Notes: a model not told the origin generated them from the letters alone. Positions 1 through 13,080 are shown, counted from the first letter of the stretch. The stretch is DNA of 64,000 nucleotides from Thunnus maccoyii (GCF_910596095.1 NC_056538.1:22244501-22308500), one strand, 5' to 3'. Made by a program: numbers and translations.

Positions 1-436
1 AAAGGTGCAGTGTGCAGGATTTAGTAGCATCTAGCAGTGATCATTCGAAGGTAACAAAAACAACAATTCTTATTTTCAGGTGATTATACACTAATTAAAA
101 CATACATACATATATTCCATTTCTGCCAAGTCCGTTCTGCTAGATGCCACTACATTTTTGTTAAATTCTTCTTCATGTTATATTTTTTACTTTTCCAGTT
201 TTGTAGAAAAATAAGAACAATTAAAATATCAAATAATATTGGACCTTGAGTGGAGATTATTTTGTCAACTGCTGTGCCCAAGGTTAAGAATGAACTGTCA
301 AACTCAACTTTTAAGCAAAAGTGAACCAGAAGGTCTAAAAGAGCTCAGAATAATGGAAAGTTTGAACATCTCCACTTCCAAACAACTAAACAAACTCCAT
401 TTGCTGACACTAGAAGGTTGTTTTTATATTACTCAC

Positions 437-450
437 CTGTAAGTCTTCAT
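437..450 (-). CDS. First coding exon of a second ZPLD1-like gene (partial, continues left of window)
   Basis: On the minus strand an ATG begins at 450 and reads M-K-T-Y-R(split) up to a GTGAGT splice donor at 436. The exon, donor and TATA box are nearly the same as the first exon of the complete ZP-domain gene at 5208-5221 (ATG, then K/Q-T-Y, then the same ACTTACAG|GTGAGT junction). No signal-peptide exon follows between 437 and 1, so the rest of the gene must lie left of the window. I infer a tandem head-to-tail paralogue of the gene at 2033-5221. It could instead be a dead promoter duplicate with no gene behind it; this window cannot tell. Confidence 0.5.
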
Positions 451-545
451 TTTGTCTCTCTCTCTGTTTCCAGACTCTCCATTTATACTGGCCATCAAAC
501 AACAAACAGTCGTGAATGGAAACTTGTTAGACAATAGAGTAACAT
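451..545 (-). promoter_or_regulatory. TATA promoter of the left ZPLD1-like paralogue
   Basis: A TATAAAT box (minus strand, 487-481) lies about 30 nt before the predicted ATG at 450, leaving a very short 5' leader. Similarity to the promoter at 5222-5330 continues upstream of the TATA box: both contain GACAATAG, then GTAACAT, then AGCTG (plus-strand order) at matching spacing. This shared block of about 120 bp is what remains recognisable of a promoter duplication. Confidence 0.55.
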
Positions 546-964
546 TAGCTGAACAAAACAAAACATGCAGAACTTCCTCAACAAAGGAAGTTGAATGTTA
601 AAGAAAAAAGTGGAGTACACACCCATTGATATTTTGGCATATTGTGTATGTATGCATCGCACATTAGTTTGCAGTTGTTTGCTTCACTGAATGAACAACC
701 AGATTGTCTCCAGCTGTACATTTCATGTTGACTTGTGCAATAGAGACAAGTAGATTTTACTTTACTCTTTTTTTACTCTTTATATTGCTGTGATTGTTTG
801 TGTTGAATAGGACCTGCAGCTGTGGATACAATGTTAATACAACTACGACTAAAGTTCAGACATTAAAGCACACTGAGAAAGGCTTAAGGCTGAAATGTTT
901 GTGCTGTCTTCAACTTCAGACTAAGAGTCTGCAGCCATGCAAGCAGCTCTGTGAGTCTATACTG

Positions 965-1265
965 ACATTAGCATTCAGCTCAATGCTAATATCAGCATGC
1001 TAACAGGCTTATAATAATGCTAATGCTCATGTTTAGCAGGTATAATGTTTACTCTGTTCATTCTAACCACATGGTGGAGCTGCAGGAAAAGGTAGGGGTC
1101 CAAAGTCAGTATAATTTATTATCTGGGAGCCATGTATGTCTATACGAAATTCCAGGGCAATTCATCAGATAGTTTTTGATTGACCAAAGTGGTCAACTAA
1201 TTCCCATTTCTAGATGGGATCCATTGCCACACTGCTAACATAGCTGTTACTGTTAAAAGTATAAG
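965..1265. repeat. Dispersed repeat, GCTAACATGC family (diverged copy)
   Basis: The stretch has GCTAATATCAGCATGCTAAC at its left end, then 'tttagcaggtataatgttta' and a degraded 'aaattccagggcaattcatc' block. The same order of blocks recurs at 25965-26425 and 29655-30085. The family looks like a short non-autonomous fish repeat of a kind common in introns and intergenic DNA. Class is not certain. The rest of 545-2030 shows nothing I can name. Confidence 0.5.
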
Positions 1266-2032
1266 AAGCCTTTGGACAAGATTAGTGATTGGAGACCTTT
1301 TGTTTTTTTTTTGTTTGTTTTCAAGTTTTGTTGTGCTTCAGTGGTGGATATCACCATACAAATATGTATTTAATGATATTACCAAAAAGTAAATGACACA
1401 CAGATAAAGTGAAGCTTTTGGGGCCCCTGAGGATCACCAAAACAAACTCAAACACAGTCTGGTTTATATGGTACAGTATATTAACTTTGTTAGTCATCAA
1501 ATTATATATTTAATGTAATTTAAATTAAAAATAGATCTAATATATGACCTGACTTATATCAGCCAGTTATTCATCACTTACACCAGCCTGTTAGCTTTCT
1601 CTGATTCAGTCTGTTCAGCCATAAGAGACAGTCAAAAGTAAGAGTTTAATGGTTTGTTTTATCAAAGAATAAAGCAAAAGTACATTTTTCAATCTCACTT
1701 TAAACATTTTTAAAGTATTCTGACTGATTACAAAAGTTAATTAAATACATCATTATGACAACATGATTAAAACTAACAATTATAATACACAATTATTGTA
1801 CAGATTACGTGCCCTCATCTCCACATTAATATACCATGTGATTCTTAATGATTCTAAAGTTGCAAGTTTGACCAACTTGTTATAATGTTTGTGAAATGGA
1901 AAAGCTACAAAGTAGTATGACAGCATGATGTGTCTGACTAGTGTTTCTAATGACTTGTTTTAGTATGTCTGCAGCTGAATGACCATGCATTAGGTTGGGA
2001 GGTGAAGGGGCTCCACTCTCGGTCAGAGGATG

Positions 2033-5000
2033 TTACTGGATGATTGTTTTTTTCCGTCTGATGTACAACACAAAGTAAATAGCCATGGCGACGAGGAGAA
2101 CAGTTAGGAGGACGATGCAGACAATTACAGCCACTACAGGGCTGCTGTAGTTGCTCTCAGATGGCAAACCTGTGTGAGAAGGGAAGAATGACAGCAATAA
2201 GATATCAGATGAATTATACTTCATGGGTACATTATTAAATGTTACTAATTACATACTCTTCACACTAGGTCATTACAGTACATTTATTCAGATACACACA
2301 TATGCACAGTGAAAAATACATCACATGTAATGAAGATTCTTACCGTAAGAAGTTGCATAAGTTTGAGGATCTCCTGAAAAATTAAACCAAAACTACGGTC
2401 AAAATCGACAAGATTCTGTTTTTGTACAATTATTGATAAAAAATGAACTGAAATTTTGTGGACATACACTTATTTGTTTTCTTGCAGAGAGTTTTAAATG
2501 AGGAGATCAATACTGCTTGATACTTGATCAAGTAAATCAATTTTCTCTTTCAAGTGAAAGAGCGAATTTCGGAAAATGTCTAACTATCTGTTATTGCATA
2601 CTGTATATTTAAGTGTGAGTACCACAAAAAAGATGTTCGTTATTGTAACAGCTTTAATGGATTTATCAAAAAAGACAAATCCTGAATATTACTATATACT
2701 GAATTATTCATCAGGCTTAAACAGGAAGTCAGATTAAATTGGTAAGGAAATCAAAATTGGCACATTTTGAGGAAATGACGGTGTATCTTTTCATGTGGTA
2801 CTTTGCCCTAAAGCTGTACCGGTGCTCTGTTTGCCCACAACTATGGCAGGCGAGGTGACTGTAGCGTTGGCCACCACATCCTGGGCCTCCCTCTTTCTCC
2901 GACTTTGGGAACAGTCCTGTTCAAAATGAAAAAAAAAAGACATTCAAAACTCTGCTACATGATGTACGTATTAGTTACAAATCAAAATGATGTATCTGTC
3001 AAGACTCACAGGCATTAGTGTGCTACACGTGGACACCTCACAGAGCCTGGTGACGCAGTGCAGGTAGAAAGTGGAAACTGTCAGATTTTTGTGCTCCACA
3101 AATCTGAATGCCTCAAAGGAGAAGTGCGCTTTCTGAGACTCCCCATTGACATCCACCTTAGTTTGTGCGTCACGTGTACACCTTGGGGAAAAAAAGAGAC
3201 GGGTTGTGTGACTGCACATAGGGAAATACAAAGAGATAGCTTGGAGGTGAATGTCACAGTAAGTACTATGTGGTTATGTATATGCGACTCACCCTACGAA
3301 AAGGTCATAATAGGTTTTGAGCATGGGATATGGACTTGTTGTTGCATAGCATCTGTCCAGCAGCACATTGAACCTTTGAGGACAGAAAGGAACATTTTAA
3401 GAGTCTTTTTTTATGAATATAACTAACAGAAAACTGGAAACTATAAAAGCGTAGTTACCTTTCTGTTAGATTGATCGCTTGAACTGCAACATAAATCTTG
3501 GTCTTCAGGTTGAGTCCTGTTTGTGGGACACTCAGTATCTGTTGATACTGTTCATCCTGTTCCAAAGAAAATTAAGAACAAAAAAAAAGTTATAAAATGT
3601 TGTATAATACTCTATGTACAATTTTATAAGCTAGAGTAAGTCTTACTTGGTAGAGCTGCATGCTCAGTGTGCTGACGAAGCTCCCATTATTGTCTCGTAT
3701 GGCAAGACTCACACCAGATCTGTATTGAACGAAAAGAAAGTCGTATTACGTATGAGAAATTTGGATAAATTAAAATGTAGTTTGGTCCGTGCTCCTTTCA
3801 TGAGCGTGCAGGTGTTATTCTGGGTGTCACATGGCATACTCACACGCCCAGCTGAGTGTTGTTCAGGAGATACTGCATCGGGTAGAGGCAGGAGAACTTG
3901 TATAGGATCTCCGGGCGGTAGGTGATCACACCCGCAGAGGGGTCTATAGAGGTAATGCTGCCAGAGATGTTGACATACTGGACATTTGAGAAGTCGGCAA
4001 ACTCTCCAGAACCAACTTTATTGATTATCTATCGAAAAAGAAACATATATTTGTAAATTTGTAAATCCTTGGTTTTTATATTATGCTAAAATAAATCAAT
4101 TAATGTATTTGATAATGAAAGCAATTGTGTTGCATACGTTAAAGTTATTTTCGCAGACAGAGGTAGAACTTCCATTTATGGGGAAACTGAATCTTAAGAC
4201 TGGTGGGTCAACGCTCCAGTCAGGAGTCCCAAAACATTCAGGTTTGTTGAACTGGCTATTGAGGACCATCAGGGACTCATTGTAAAGCGCTTGGTACACT
4301 GGGCAAATGTAGATGCTCAGGTCCATATGCTCAGTGCCGCAGACCACAGTTATGTCCGAGTTTTCTAGGAGAGATTAAAAAAAAGGGAGGACATTAATCA
4401 AACTGCAATGGATGTGTGAATACAAAGAACATATCAAAGAAAATGCCACAAACCTGGAGCTCTGTTTGTATCACTAGTAATGCAACCATCTGGTATTTGT
4501 GCCGCAGTCCTCAAAATTAGGCCAAGCTGGCACACAAGGAGGACCAACCACATTGTTCCGAGTCTGTGAGAAAACATTAAGAATAGGAACCAAAGAATTC
4601 ACCATGTTCTTTCACAGGACAGGGTTTTGAAAGAAAACTTTTCAAATTTGGCCAATTTTTTTGAAATCACAGATTACAGATCAACCTTCCTATGCATGAC
4701 GGAAAAGCCAATAAAGGTAATAAGGTTCCTTAAGCCCATTATGTAACATATACAAAAAGTAGTCACTTGAAAGAATAAAGAAAGACTGGCTTCTACCTGA
4801 GCTGTGTCATAAGTTATGCGTAATTATACATCATTTTCATCAGGAAAATAGACATATTGTGACATGAACTTACTGAAATACTAAAATTCAGATGCATCTT
4901 TGAATCAAGAGATAATTGATGGGAAACTTATGTTCTTCCTCATAATCACAACATATCTTGCATTTTTTTATATCAAGCAAATCAGGATGAAATTGGCATT

Positions 5001-5221
5001 ACTGATTTAAACATTTGATTTAACCCAAACAATCCAAAAACAAAATGACTATCTGTCAAATGCCTTTTTTCATTGTTGATATAGTGAGAACATTTAAAAA
5101 TAATGTTTCTTATTAATATATTTACATTAGTGTATAGTATTTTTACACTACATTATAAATAAATATTATCTAATTGTTCATACTACAAGGAAAAACAAGG
5201 AACTCACCTGTAAGTCTGCAT
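2033..5221 (-). CDS. zpld1-like: ZP-domain transmembrane protein, ZPLD1-like
   Basis: Eleven exons (minus strand): 5221-5208, 4563-4454, 4364-4138, 4028-3844, 3719-3647, 3556-3459, 3373-3293, 3181-3010, 2916-2820, 2373-2344, 2169-2033; all with GT..AG borders, total 1224 nt, 407 aa. Order: signal peptide (WLVLLVCQLGLIL near residue 10), ZP-N with cysteines (VVCGTEHMDLSIYICP), ZP-C ending near FVEHKNLTVSTFYLHCVTRLC, a furin-type site RRKR near residue 326, and one membrane span (about 374-397) followed by RRKK. Human ZPLD1 (about 415 aa, recalled) has matching phrases such as PGLLYKFSCSYP-type and HCVTKLC. ZP proteins polymerise into extracellular filaments after furin cleavage releases them from the membrane. 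I chose the upstream ATG at 5221 because it is first in the mRNA, in frame across the intron and conserved in the left paralogue; the ATG at 4553 is the alternative (399 aa). Orthology within the ZP family is not certain. Confidence 0.85.
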
Positions 5222-5335
5222 TTTGTGTCTTGCCATCGGCTACCAGATCTCTTCATTTATACTGTCCCCCAAAGGGGCGTGTGAGGGAATGTCTCTGACA
5301 ATAGTGTAACATGAGCTGGGCTTTAACATCTTTAT
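5222..5335 (-). promoter_or_regulatory. TATA promoter of the ZPLD1-like gene
   Basis: A TATAAAT box (minus strand, 5261-5255) stands about 35 nt before the ATG at 5221, so the expected transcription start near 5230 leaves a leader of only about 10 nt. The element and its upstream flank are duplicated at 451-545. No other factor site is claimed. Confidence 0.55.
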
Positions 5336-6973
5336 TTTTCTCAGAATTACATACATTTGAAATTTGAATAACAATAAATCTAAAATAAACTTACTTTTTT
5401 ACACAGTTCAGCATGTCAACTGGCCTCAGTTCACCCTCTGTTGATTGTAACCTCTCTTTTTCTTGAAGGCATCATGAGCAGCACTGTCAGCTTTCTGCCA
5501 CATACTGTAGCAATTTACTGGTGTAGGGTGACAGTGTGTGACAATAACAAATCATTTGTGTGCATGTTTGTAGAATCTCTATACATTTTGGTAATGGAGT
5601 TAATGTTTTAAGATAATGGTAGAAAGTAATTTGGTGAAAACAATAGAATATCTTAATCAGCAGCTGTGATTACTGTACGATGTGTTGTTTTAGCTGAACA
5701 TATTCATCAAATGAATCGATTCTATCAATCTCAAATTATTAGTTACACATTTTCTGGGTTCAAGTGTTCACATTAAATTTGTATTAAAGATTTATAATGA
5801 GTCATAAAAAATGTCTGCAAATTTCCCAGTAATACCCAGCCTGTTTTTTGGTCATATTTGAAATGATTAAGCTTCATGCTATATGTCCACAGCTTGGCTG
5901 TATTAGTAATGTGATATTATTGATCTCAGCAGAGATTTTACTGCAAAACTGCACTGCAAAAGCTTGTTATTTAAAGACAGATACAGGAAATTGAATGTGA
6001 GCGCTTTGCATTCATGAACGAGTTGCTGCATTTAAGTAATAACAAATAATCTGATGGTGTAGATAAAACTGTGTATTCCAAAGTTTATTTATATCACATG
6101 AAATAAACTGGAATAGGAACGTTCGAGTCCATCCCCCTACAGCACCAACCCCTGATTATGTTGTTGAAATTTTCAGCAGCTTACCAGCAGTTGCTTTAAA
6201 CTTCCAGTAATGCATTAGCAATCATCTCACAGTTAGAACAAAATATTCAGTAAGTTCATGTGCAGGATTATGCAACATAAATGACTGGAAAAACACTTGA
6301 TTGCTGTCTTGGTTGTTGGGCAGGGAGAGCGTTACATAGGAAAGCATAATGTACACACGCAAACAATGTTTTATTTTTCATAAGCCTATGAAAGAGTGGG
6401 ATCAGTGATCTGACCACAAGAGTCCTCTTTGGAGATCTTTTGATATGATAAAAGCGTCATTATTGTTGTTCAGAGTGTGAGTTTTGTAATGGATCAGTTT
6501 TTGTTATGGCCTCAGGCTGTAAACTGTAAATAGAAAGTTTCAGAGTCATTTTGTACAGTCTGCGAATAAAAGACACACCTATCCGAGAGACGAAAGGGAC
6601 TTCTAACTTTCATGGTCCCTGAAGAACATCACAATACACTGCGAGGATACCTCCTGAAAAAGGTGCCTGTTGGATTACTGGAGACGTATCCAATGTCAAA
6701 TGCCAGTTTTAATCTCTTTTGTTGACTTAATAAGCATTTGTCTGCAAGCCATGCCATCAGTGTTACTGAGGGCGCATTTCATCAAAACCTGGACCCAAAA
6801 GCAACAAATTTGGTCACCCATGGGATATACTCAGACCAACAGGGTATAGTCTTGTGGCAGATTTAGGTCAGGACCCATAATCAAAAACACAATTACACCA
6901 TATAAAAAGGGAGCTGATACAGAAAGTGTTTACCTAAAAGTACAGTTCACAGAGGTGTCATCCCATTTTCACA

Positions 6974-7041
6974 TGAGTCATGACTCAACTCGAGTCTGTA
7001 GTCCTATTTTCTCGTGAGTCATGATTCAACTTAAGTCTGTA
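6974..7041. repeat. Two-copy direct repeat, about 27 bp each
   Basis: Two copies 41 bp apart both start with TGAGTCATGA and end with AAGTCTGTA or GAGTCTGTA (6974-7000 and 7015-7041), with a few substitutions. This looks like a remnant of a fish satellite-like or short-repeat array built on TGAGTCATGACTC. Function unknown. Confidence 0.5.
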
Positions 7042-7391
7042 TACTGACAACCAAAACCTGAAGCTGAACTTTACATATTTTACTTAAGACCATTGCTGAT
7101 AATGTGTTGCCTGAGAATGTGACAGGAAAACCAGGTATTGTGAGTTTTTCTTGAATGCATGGATTATAGTGGCTGGCCGATTTGAGTTTATCACAGATAT
7201 ATCAATGTCTGTGCATATTTTGGCCAATAATAACAAGAAATCATGTTACAGGAATTCCAAAGACATGTTTGAGGTCATTTAGAAACAGTGTCACCATTAC
7301 AGTTTTTCAGAGAGCACTTACAAGTCTATTTTTCAACTGTAAAATGTTCCGCTCAGAACATATCTTCATCAATTCTGTAATAGCCAACTTT

Positions 7392-7490
7392 AAGGGGATA
7401 GTTCATGTTTGGTTCTTATTTGCTTTGTGGCGGAGAGTTAGATGAAAAGATTGATATCATTCTCATGTCTGTATGGTGAATATATGTTGC
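7392..7490. repeat. Fragment of a foldback element (GAGAGTTAGATGAAAAGATT family)
   Basis: The stretch shares the end region 'GATAGTTCA...GAGAGTTAGATGAAAAGATTGATA' and 'CTCATGTCTGTATGGT' with larger copies at 38715-39815, 44615-45040 and 58875-59300. Only one end is present here. Confidence 0.6.
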
Positions 7491-9540
7491 TTGTAGTTGT
7501 TTATGATATATCTTTCAAGTTTAAAAATTTGTCAGCATATTACTAATGGATTCCTACTAACTACTCCAAGTAGCCGAAAAGGAATGCCAAATATAAATAT
7601 GTCACAGGACAGTTGAGGAAAAGATCCTACTATAACTATCCATGTCTAAAACTCAAGTGCTGCTATGAAAATGCATGCTATGCATGCTTGAAAACAAAAT
7701 GGTTACTTTAAAGACACAAGACCCAAGTCAGACATCAACTTGGGGACTTGAACTTGAACTCATCATCACCCAAAACTACAAACCAAAATCATCTAAGCTC
7801 AAAGGTACACTTATTGGTTTTTGGAGCTTTCAGTTGCATCTCAAGCTCTTTATTCAGAAAATGGAGCTGGCTCAGGTGTCATCACATGACCAAAGTGTGA
7901 AACTTTAGTAACAAGATACACAATAAGTGGTCACATACTGGGGAGAGATTGTAAGCACAGTCACGGTTCAAGGTTGGTCTTTGATGGCTTTCAGGGCCAG
8001 CTATGTTTGCTAAATGAAGTCTGTGATATGCAGTTTAAAGCTCTGAAAGCAAGTAAGTGGACCTTTAACCTTAGATTTGTGGTTACATATACTGTTCAAA
8101 AAGTTAAAAAATGAACTTATGTGCTCAAACTTGACTTGAACTTGAACATAACACTTGGTAACACAAAATATCAATAAATGATCCCTTTTAATGAAGCATT
8201 TAATACTTTCAGCTATTTTCCCAGGGTTTTCTGGAAGCATGCTATCTTTTCCATTTTTCCCAAACAACCATAAATAAAGAGGGCTTTTAGTTAAACTTCT
8301 ACAATTCTCAGTTTATTCTCGGCATATAACGGCTCCCTCCATATGTCCCTTTGAGTCACGGGATTGTGTTTGGGAATTGAGCTCTATCATGTGCATCCCT
8401 TACACTTTGCAACAATACCAGACCAATTTACACAACATTCTCATGTGTCTGTGAATGTGACTTAAAGAAATTTGAGGAATAATAGGCTTCATATACTCTC
8501 AATGGGAACAAAAGTGTGTATGGATGCCTACACATGAGACATGAATGGTAATCATGTAAGTCTCAAGGGACAAAACAAGTGTCTTGTCTTGTGACACTTA
8601 TGGCAGTTTAATGCGCATCCACTAAGAGGGCTCTTGGGAATATTTCAGTAACAAAGAATACAGTCCATTAACAGCCAAAATTACATAAAGCACAGGCCAC
8701 AGTGAACAAGCAATGCTTTGATAAAATCTGACATTTTTAATCAAGCTAGTGCAGACATGTACTGTAACAACTTGAGAATTCACAAGTTAATAAAGGATCG
8801 TTAAATATAGTTATAAAATATATAAATATATCATGATGTTCACCCTTTTATTTTGTGCAATTCTGCAAAATCTGCTTTTTCACATCCAGATCTGCTGACT
8901 GTGTAAGCTCCAAATACACCACAGCATGGTCAAAAATTAATGTAAAATTTAAAGAGTGTTATATCTTATTGCTGATGATATTTTCTATATTACACTTTTA
9001 TGGTATTGTATAGGTTGTACATATGAGCAGATCAATTTTATCTGATCTTATCATTTCCTTCCTTTTTTCTGATATACTTTTACAGGGTCACATTAACACA
9101 AAGTATTGAATTGTATTGAAAATGAGCAGCTATTGACTGTAATAAGACCTTGCTGTGCACTGAGTCACACTCTCAGGAACCTGCAACACCTAAGCGATAA
9201 CATGTTGTGACTGTAACATAGGAGGAGCTCTTCTTTTAAGGTCACATCAGGACAAAACTCTTGCAAGATTTGTAAACCAATCCTTGGGCTTGTAATAAAA
9301 CTTGATGTTATGTGACCCACTTGTTTTTTTTTTTAGGAACCCACCTTAATATCAGTATCTATTCTCTCATGGATATTGGTATTGTGCTACAAATTGTGTA
9401 TTTTAGACGTATTAACCCACATATCTTTGTCCTTGATGCTTCTAAAATGACTCACTGGGTTTTAAACTGGCACTAAGGTGTAGTTAACAATGCACTTCAT
9501 TTCTTCCACAGATCACATTAGCTAACCTGATTGACAGTAG

Positions 9541-10900
9541 ACAAAACAAGGCGAGGCAAGTTTATTTATATAGCACATTTCAGCGACAAGGCAATTCAAA
9601 GTGCTCTACATAACATTAAAAGTATTGAGACAAAGTGCAAAAGAGAAAAGAGAATAGAAAACATAAATAAGCTAAAATAGAATAAGATAGGTATAAAATA
9701 CACAAATGAAAGTTACAGTGCAGTGTATGAAATGAATAATTATTTGATTTAATCAAAGTCAGCGGCATACAGAAAAGTCTTCAGCCTCAATTTAAAAGAA
9801 CTGAGAGTTGCAGCAGACATGTAGTTTTCTGGGTGTTTGTTCCAGATATGTGGACCATAAAAACGGAACGCTGCTTCTCCATGTTTAGTTTCGACTCTGG
9901 GAACAGAAAGTAGACCTGTCCCAGATGACCTGAGAGGTCTGGACAGTGCATAATATAGCAGCAGATCAGAAATGTATTTTGGCCCTAAAACATTCAGTGC
10001 TTTATAAACAAACAGCAGTATTTTAAAATCAATTCTTTGACAGACAGGAAGCCAGTGTAAAGATCTGAGAACTGGAGTGATATGATCCACTTTCTTGGTC
10101 TTAGTGAATCAGCTGCAGCTGTCGGATCAATTTTTTAGGGAGACCTGTGAAGACAGCGTTACAGTTGTCGAGTCTACTAAAGATAAATGCATGGACAAGT
10201 TTTTACAAATCCTGCTGAGACATAAATCCTTTAATCCTCAATATATTCTTCAGATGAGTAGGCTGACTTTGTAATTATCTTAATGTGGCTGTTGAAATTC
10301 AGGTCTGAGTCTATGACTACACCAAGATTTCTGGCTTGGTTTGTGGTTTTTAACATTACTGATTGGAGCTGAGCGCTGACTTTTAATCATTCTTACTTGG
10401 TTCCAAAGACAATTAGTTGAGTTTTGTCTCTGTTTAACTGAAGAAAATTCTGGCACATCCAATCATTGATGTGTTCAATGCATGTTCAATGTGTCGTCTG
10501 CATAATAATATTTTGTTTTTAATAACCAAATCATGGCTCATAATCTGAGCCAGTGGAAGGATGTAGATGTTGAATAGAAGAGGCCCCAGAATGGAGCCTT
10601 GGGGAACTACATATGTCATTTATGTCCACTCAGATGAGCAATTATCTATAGATACAAAGTAGTCCCTGTCCTTTCAGTAGGATTCAAACCAATTTAGTAC
10701 TGTGCCAGAAAGTCCCACCCAGTTTCCCGGTCAGTCTAGTAATATGTTGTGGTCGACGGTGTCAAATGCAGCACTAAGATCTAATAATACCAAAACTGAA
10801 ATTCTGTCACTGTCTGTGTTTATGTGGATGTCATTGAAGACTTTACAAGAGAAAACAGTGTACTGGGCAAAGTGGGTAACTGCCATTTTTTGAGGACTTT
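9541..10900 (-). mobile_element. Decayed non-LTR retrotransposon (LINE), 3' half with RT remnants
   Basis: Reading the minus strand, fragments from about 10620 to 9749 follow the order of a LINE reverse transcriptase and its C-terminal region: VPQGSILGPLLFNIYILPLA, a [18 protein letters not shown] block, and then HITPVLRSLHWLPVCQRIDF followed by a conserved tail at 10090-9749. The 3' end is the known type 'TGCTATATAAATAAACTTGCC' (minus strand, 9541-9610). The frame is broken by several stops and shifts, and the block between the fingers region and HITPVL has lost bases near 10100. Jockey/L2/CR1-like by these motifs; the exact clade needs a library search. Not functional. Confidence 0.8.
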
Positions 10901-11049
10901 GCACTACTTAAGTACAGTATGAAACCAAGGCAGGTTCTGCATTAAATTTGTGGCCTTTTCTTGAAGAAGGACCAAAATCTAGTTTTAAGAGCTTTCTTAT
11001 TTTAGTTTATATTGTGCTCATATGATGCAAGTTGTGTTTGATCACATAA

Positions 11050-11390
11050 TCACTGACACACTGCACAGAAATAAAGATTATAATTATTGTCAATTAATCT
11101 ATTATTTCTGATTCATCATTTAGCCCATAAAATATCAGTAAATCAGGAAAAATTCCAATGACAATTTCCCAGAAGTCTAAGGTGAGATTATTAAATTGCT
11201 TGTTTTGTCTGACCAACAGTCCAAAACCCCAAAGATATTCAATTTACAAATATATAAAAGATAGACAGGAGAAGCTTGAACCAGAGAATACTTCAATACT
11301 CATATTCATATACATTTTCTGTCTCGACTAGTCTACTAATCGAAGGCTTCTTTCAGCTCTAGACTGCATAAACTAAACTATATGCATACT
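11050..11390. mobile_element. hAT-like short non-autonomous element, copy 1
   Basis: The copy has the blocks 'caattaatctattatttctgattcatcatttagcccataaaat', 'ccaaaaccccaaagatattcaatttac' and ends in 'tctcgactagtctactaatcgaaggcttctttcagctctag'. The same blocks recur at 15600-15790, 16110-16335, 44285-44640 and 52630-52805. The GTCGACTAATCG end with CAGCTCTA is typical of a widespread fish short hAT-like element. No coding capacity. Confidence 0.6.
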
Positions 11391-12099
11391 CATATAGCAT
11401 TGTTGTCTAAATGTTGTGCCAGCTTTGAATTATTTGGTTACTAATCCTAAATAAAAAATAAAGAGGAAAATGAATCTATGGAAATGAAAACAAAAATATC
11501 TTCCCAACCTTTTTGGCTTGTAACCCCTTAAAATTAAGTAATGTCTACTTATGACTCCTCAGTTACACGTTATATTATGTAGACATGAGTTGTGAACAGT
11601 TCAACCAAATACTGATATTGTCTTTTTAGACTATTTAATATAAGGGACTTTCAGTGGCCTGAAGTGGTGAAAGCATCCAGGAATTCATAACAAAAAGGTA
11701 AACATTATATAAAAATCACATAGGCTACAGCAGAAATAAGTAGGCCTATTTGTTTCTTTCTTAGCCCCTTAATCATCTTGGGCAAAGGCTGGTTTATCAG
11801 CTGTGCAGTTCCACACTTTCTGTGTCAAGTTTTGTCAAGTTAATCTAATGTAACATAATTTTCAGAATATCTCCAATAAAGCACAATATTAACTGACAGG
11901 ATGGGCATTCATGCAGGCTGTTCCTGGATGATATAGCTGCGACAAAATCACTATAAAGTGCTTTTGGTGTCCTTATCAGAATCACTCAGACATCATGACT
12001 CAGCTTCTGGCAATGATGTTAGTCACTGTTAGGTCAATCTAACTCAGTTAGATGTTTGTGTAAATGACTAGGCACTTTTTATTTTAAAAGGAAAACATT

Positions 12100-12175
12100 G
12101 TTAAATGTTATTATTTATTATTATTATATTTGTATATATACATATATATATATTTATTATTATTATTGTTGACAA
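12100..12175. repeat. AT-rich simple sequence
   Basis: Runs of TTATTA and TATATA make a low-complexity tract. No function is claimed. The surrounding intergenic DNA from 11.4 to 13.08 kb shows no gene. Confidence 0.7.
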
Positions 12176-13080
12176 TACAATGGAATGATAGGGGGTGAAA
12201 GCCATTTTCAGACAAAATGACTCTGTCTGCTATGTAATGTTCTGATATTTTATGAGCTATGACTTATCCACCAGATGGATTAAAAGAAAATGTTTATACT
12301 GTTAAAATGTAACATTACTGATAATACAAAATGAATGTGTCCTGTTATAAAATGTTCAGAGGTGATCTTGTATTTTATTTTACTTAATGTTATTCTCAAG
12401 TGTTGGATTCTACATTGTGTATGGTTACCATATCCTGGCTTGTGTGTCATAAATGAATGAGTGTACCTCAGATGAGTTTGCCAGCAGCAGTGTTTGTATT
12501 ATTGTAAGTTCAAACATTGTGTTTCATGAACGATAGTAATAAAGTTGTGAAGTAAATTCTAACCATATCTAATTCTTATCTGTTGCATATGTTACTGTTA
12601 TTTTAAGATTTTAAATGTGTAAATAGGTCTAATTGCAGAAATAGGGGTTGACTGCTAACTGCTAAGCTATAGTAACTAGCAGGTCTGAATAGCGTATAAA
12701 CAACTGTGGGATTAGTGAGAAAGTCGCTAAAAGTATGAGTACTTGGGCAGAAATGTACAGTGGCTAATTAGTTGCTGTAATGAAGAATATAGCTAAATTA
12801 ACAGGGTTGAGAGCAGAAAAAAACGCTACCAGTAAAAGAAAACCAGAAAGGAGACAACGAGCTTACCGCAACATGTCAGGTCACAACTTCATCTGAGCAG
12901 AGGTTAATGCAGCATTTAGACACACTTTGAATTTGGATTATTATGACGATAATTGTAACTAAAATCACTTCACTGAACAGGCAGGGGAGATGTTTTACTT
13001 GGTACCTATGTTTCAACAAACCAGGGTAAAAGCCAGCTTGCAGCAGCCAGTGCTAGCGAGCTAGCTGTTACAGGCTAACA

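Larger units (their letters stand above)
5340..9540. other. Intergenic DNA without a recognisable gene
   Basis: I found no exon chain, RNA gene or protein family match on either strand in this 4.2-kb stretch. It holds a pair of short direct repeats (6974-7041) and a fragment of a foldback element (7392-7490), listed separately. The open frames here are short and have no recognisable domain. Confidence 0.6.

Noticed and set aside
9749..10090. 113-codon minus-strand frame (HITPVLRSLHWLPV...) as a gene
   Set aside because: It is the recognisable C-terminal tail of a LINE polyprotein next to its 3' end.
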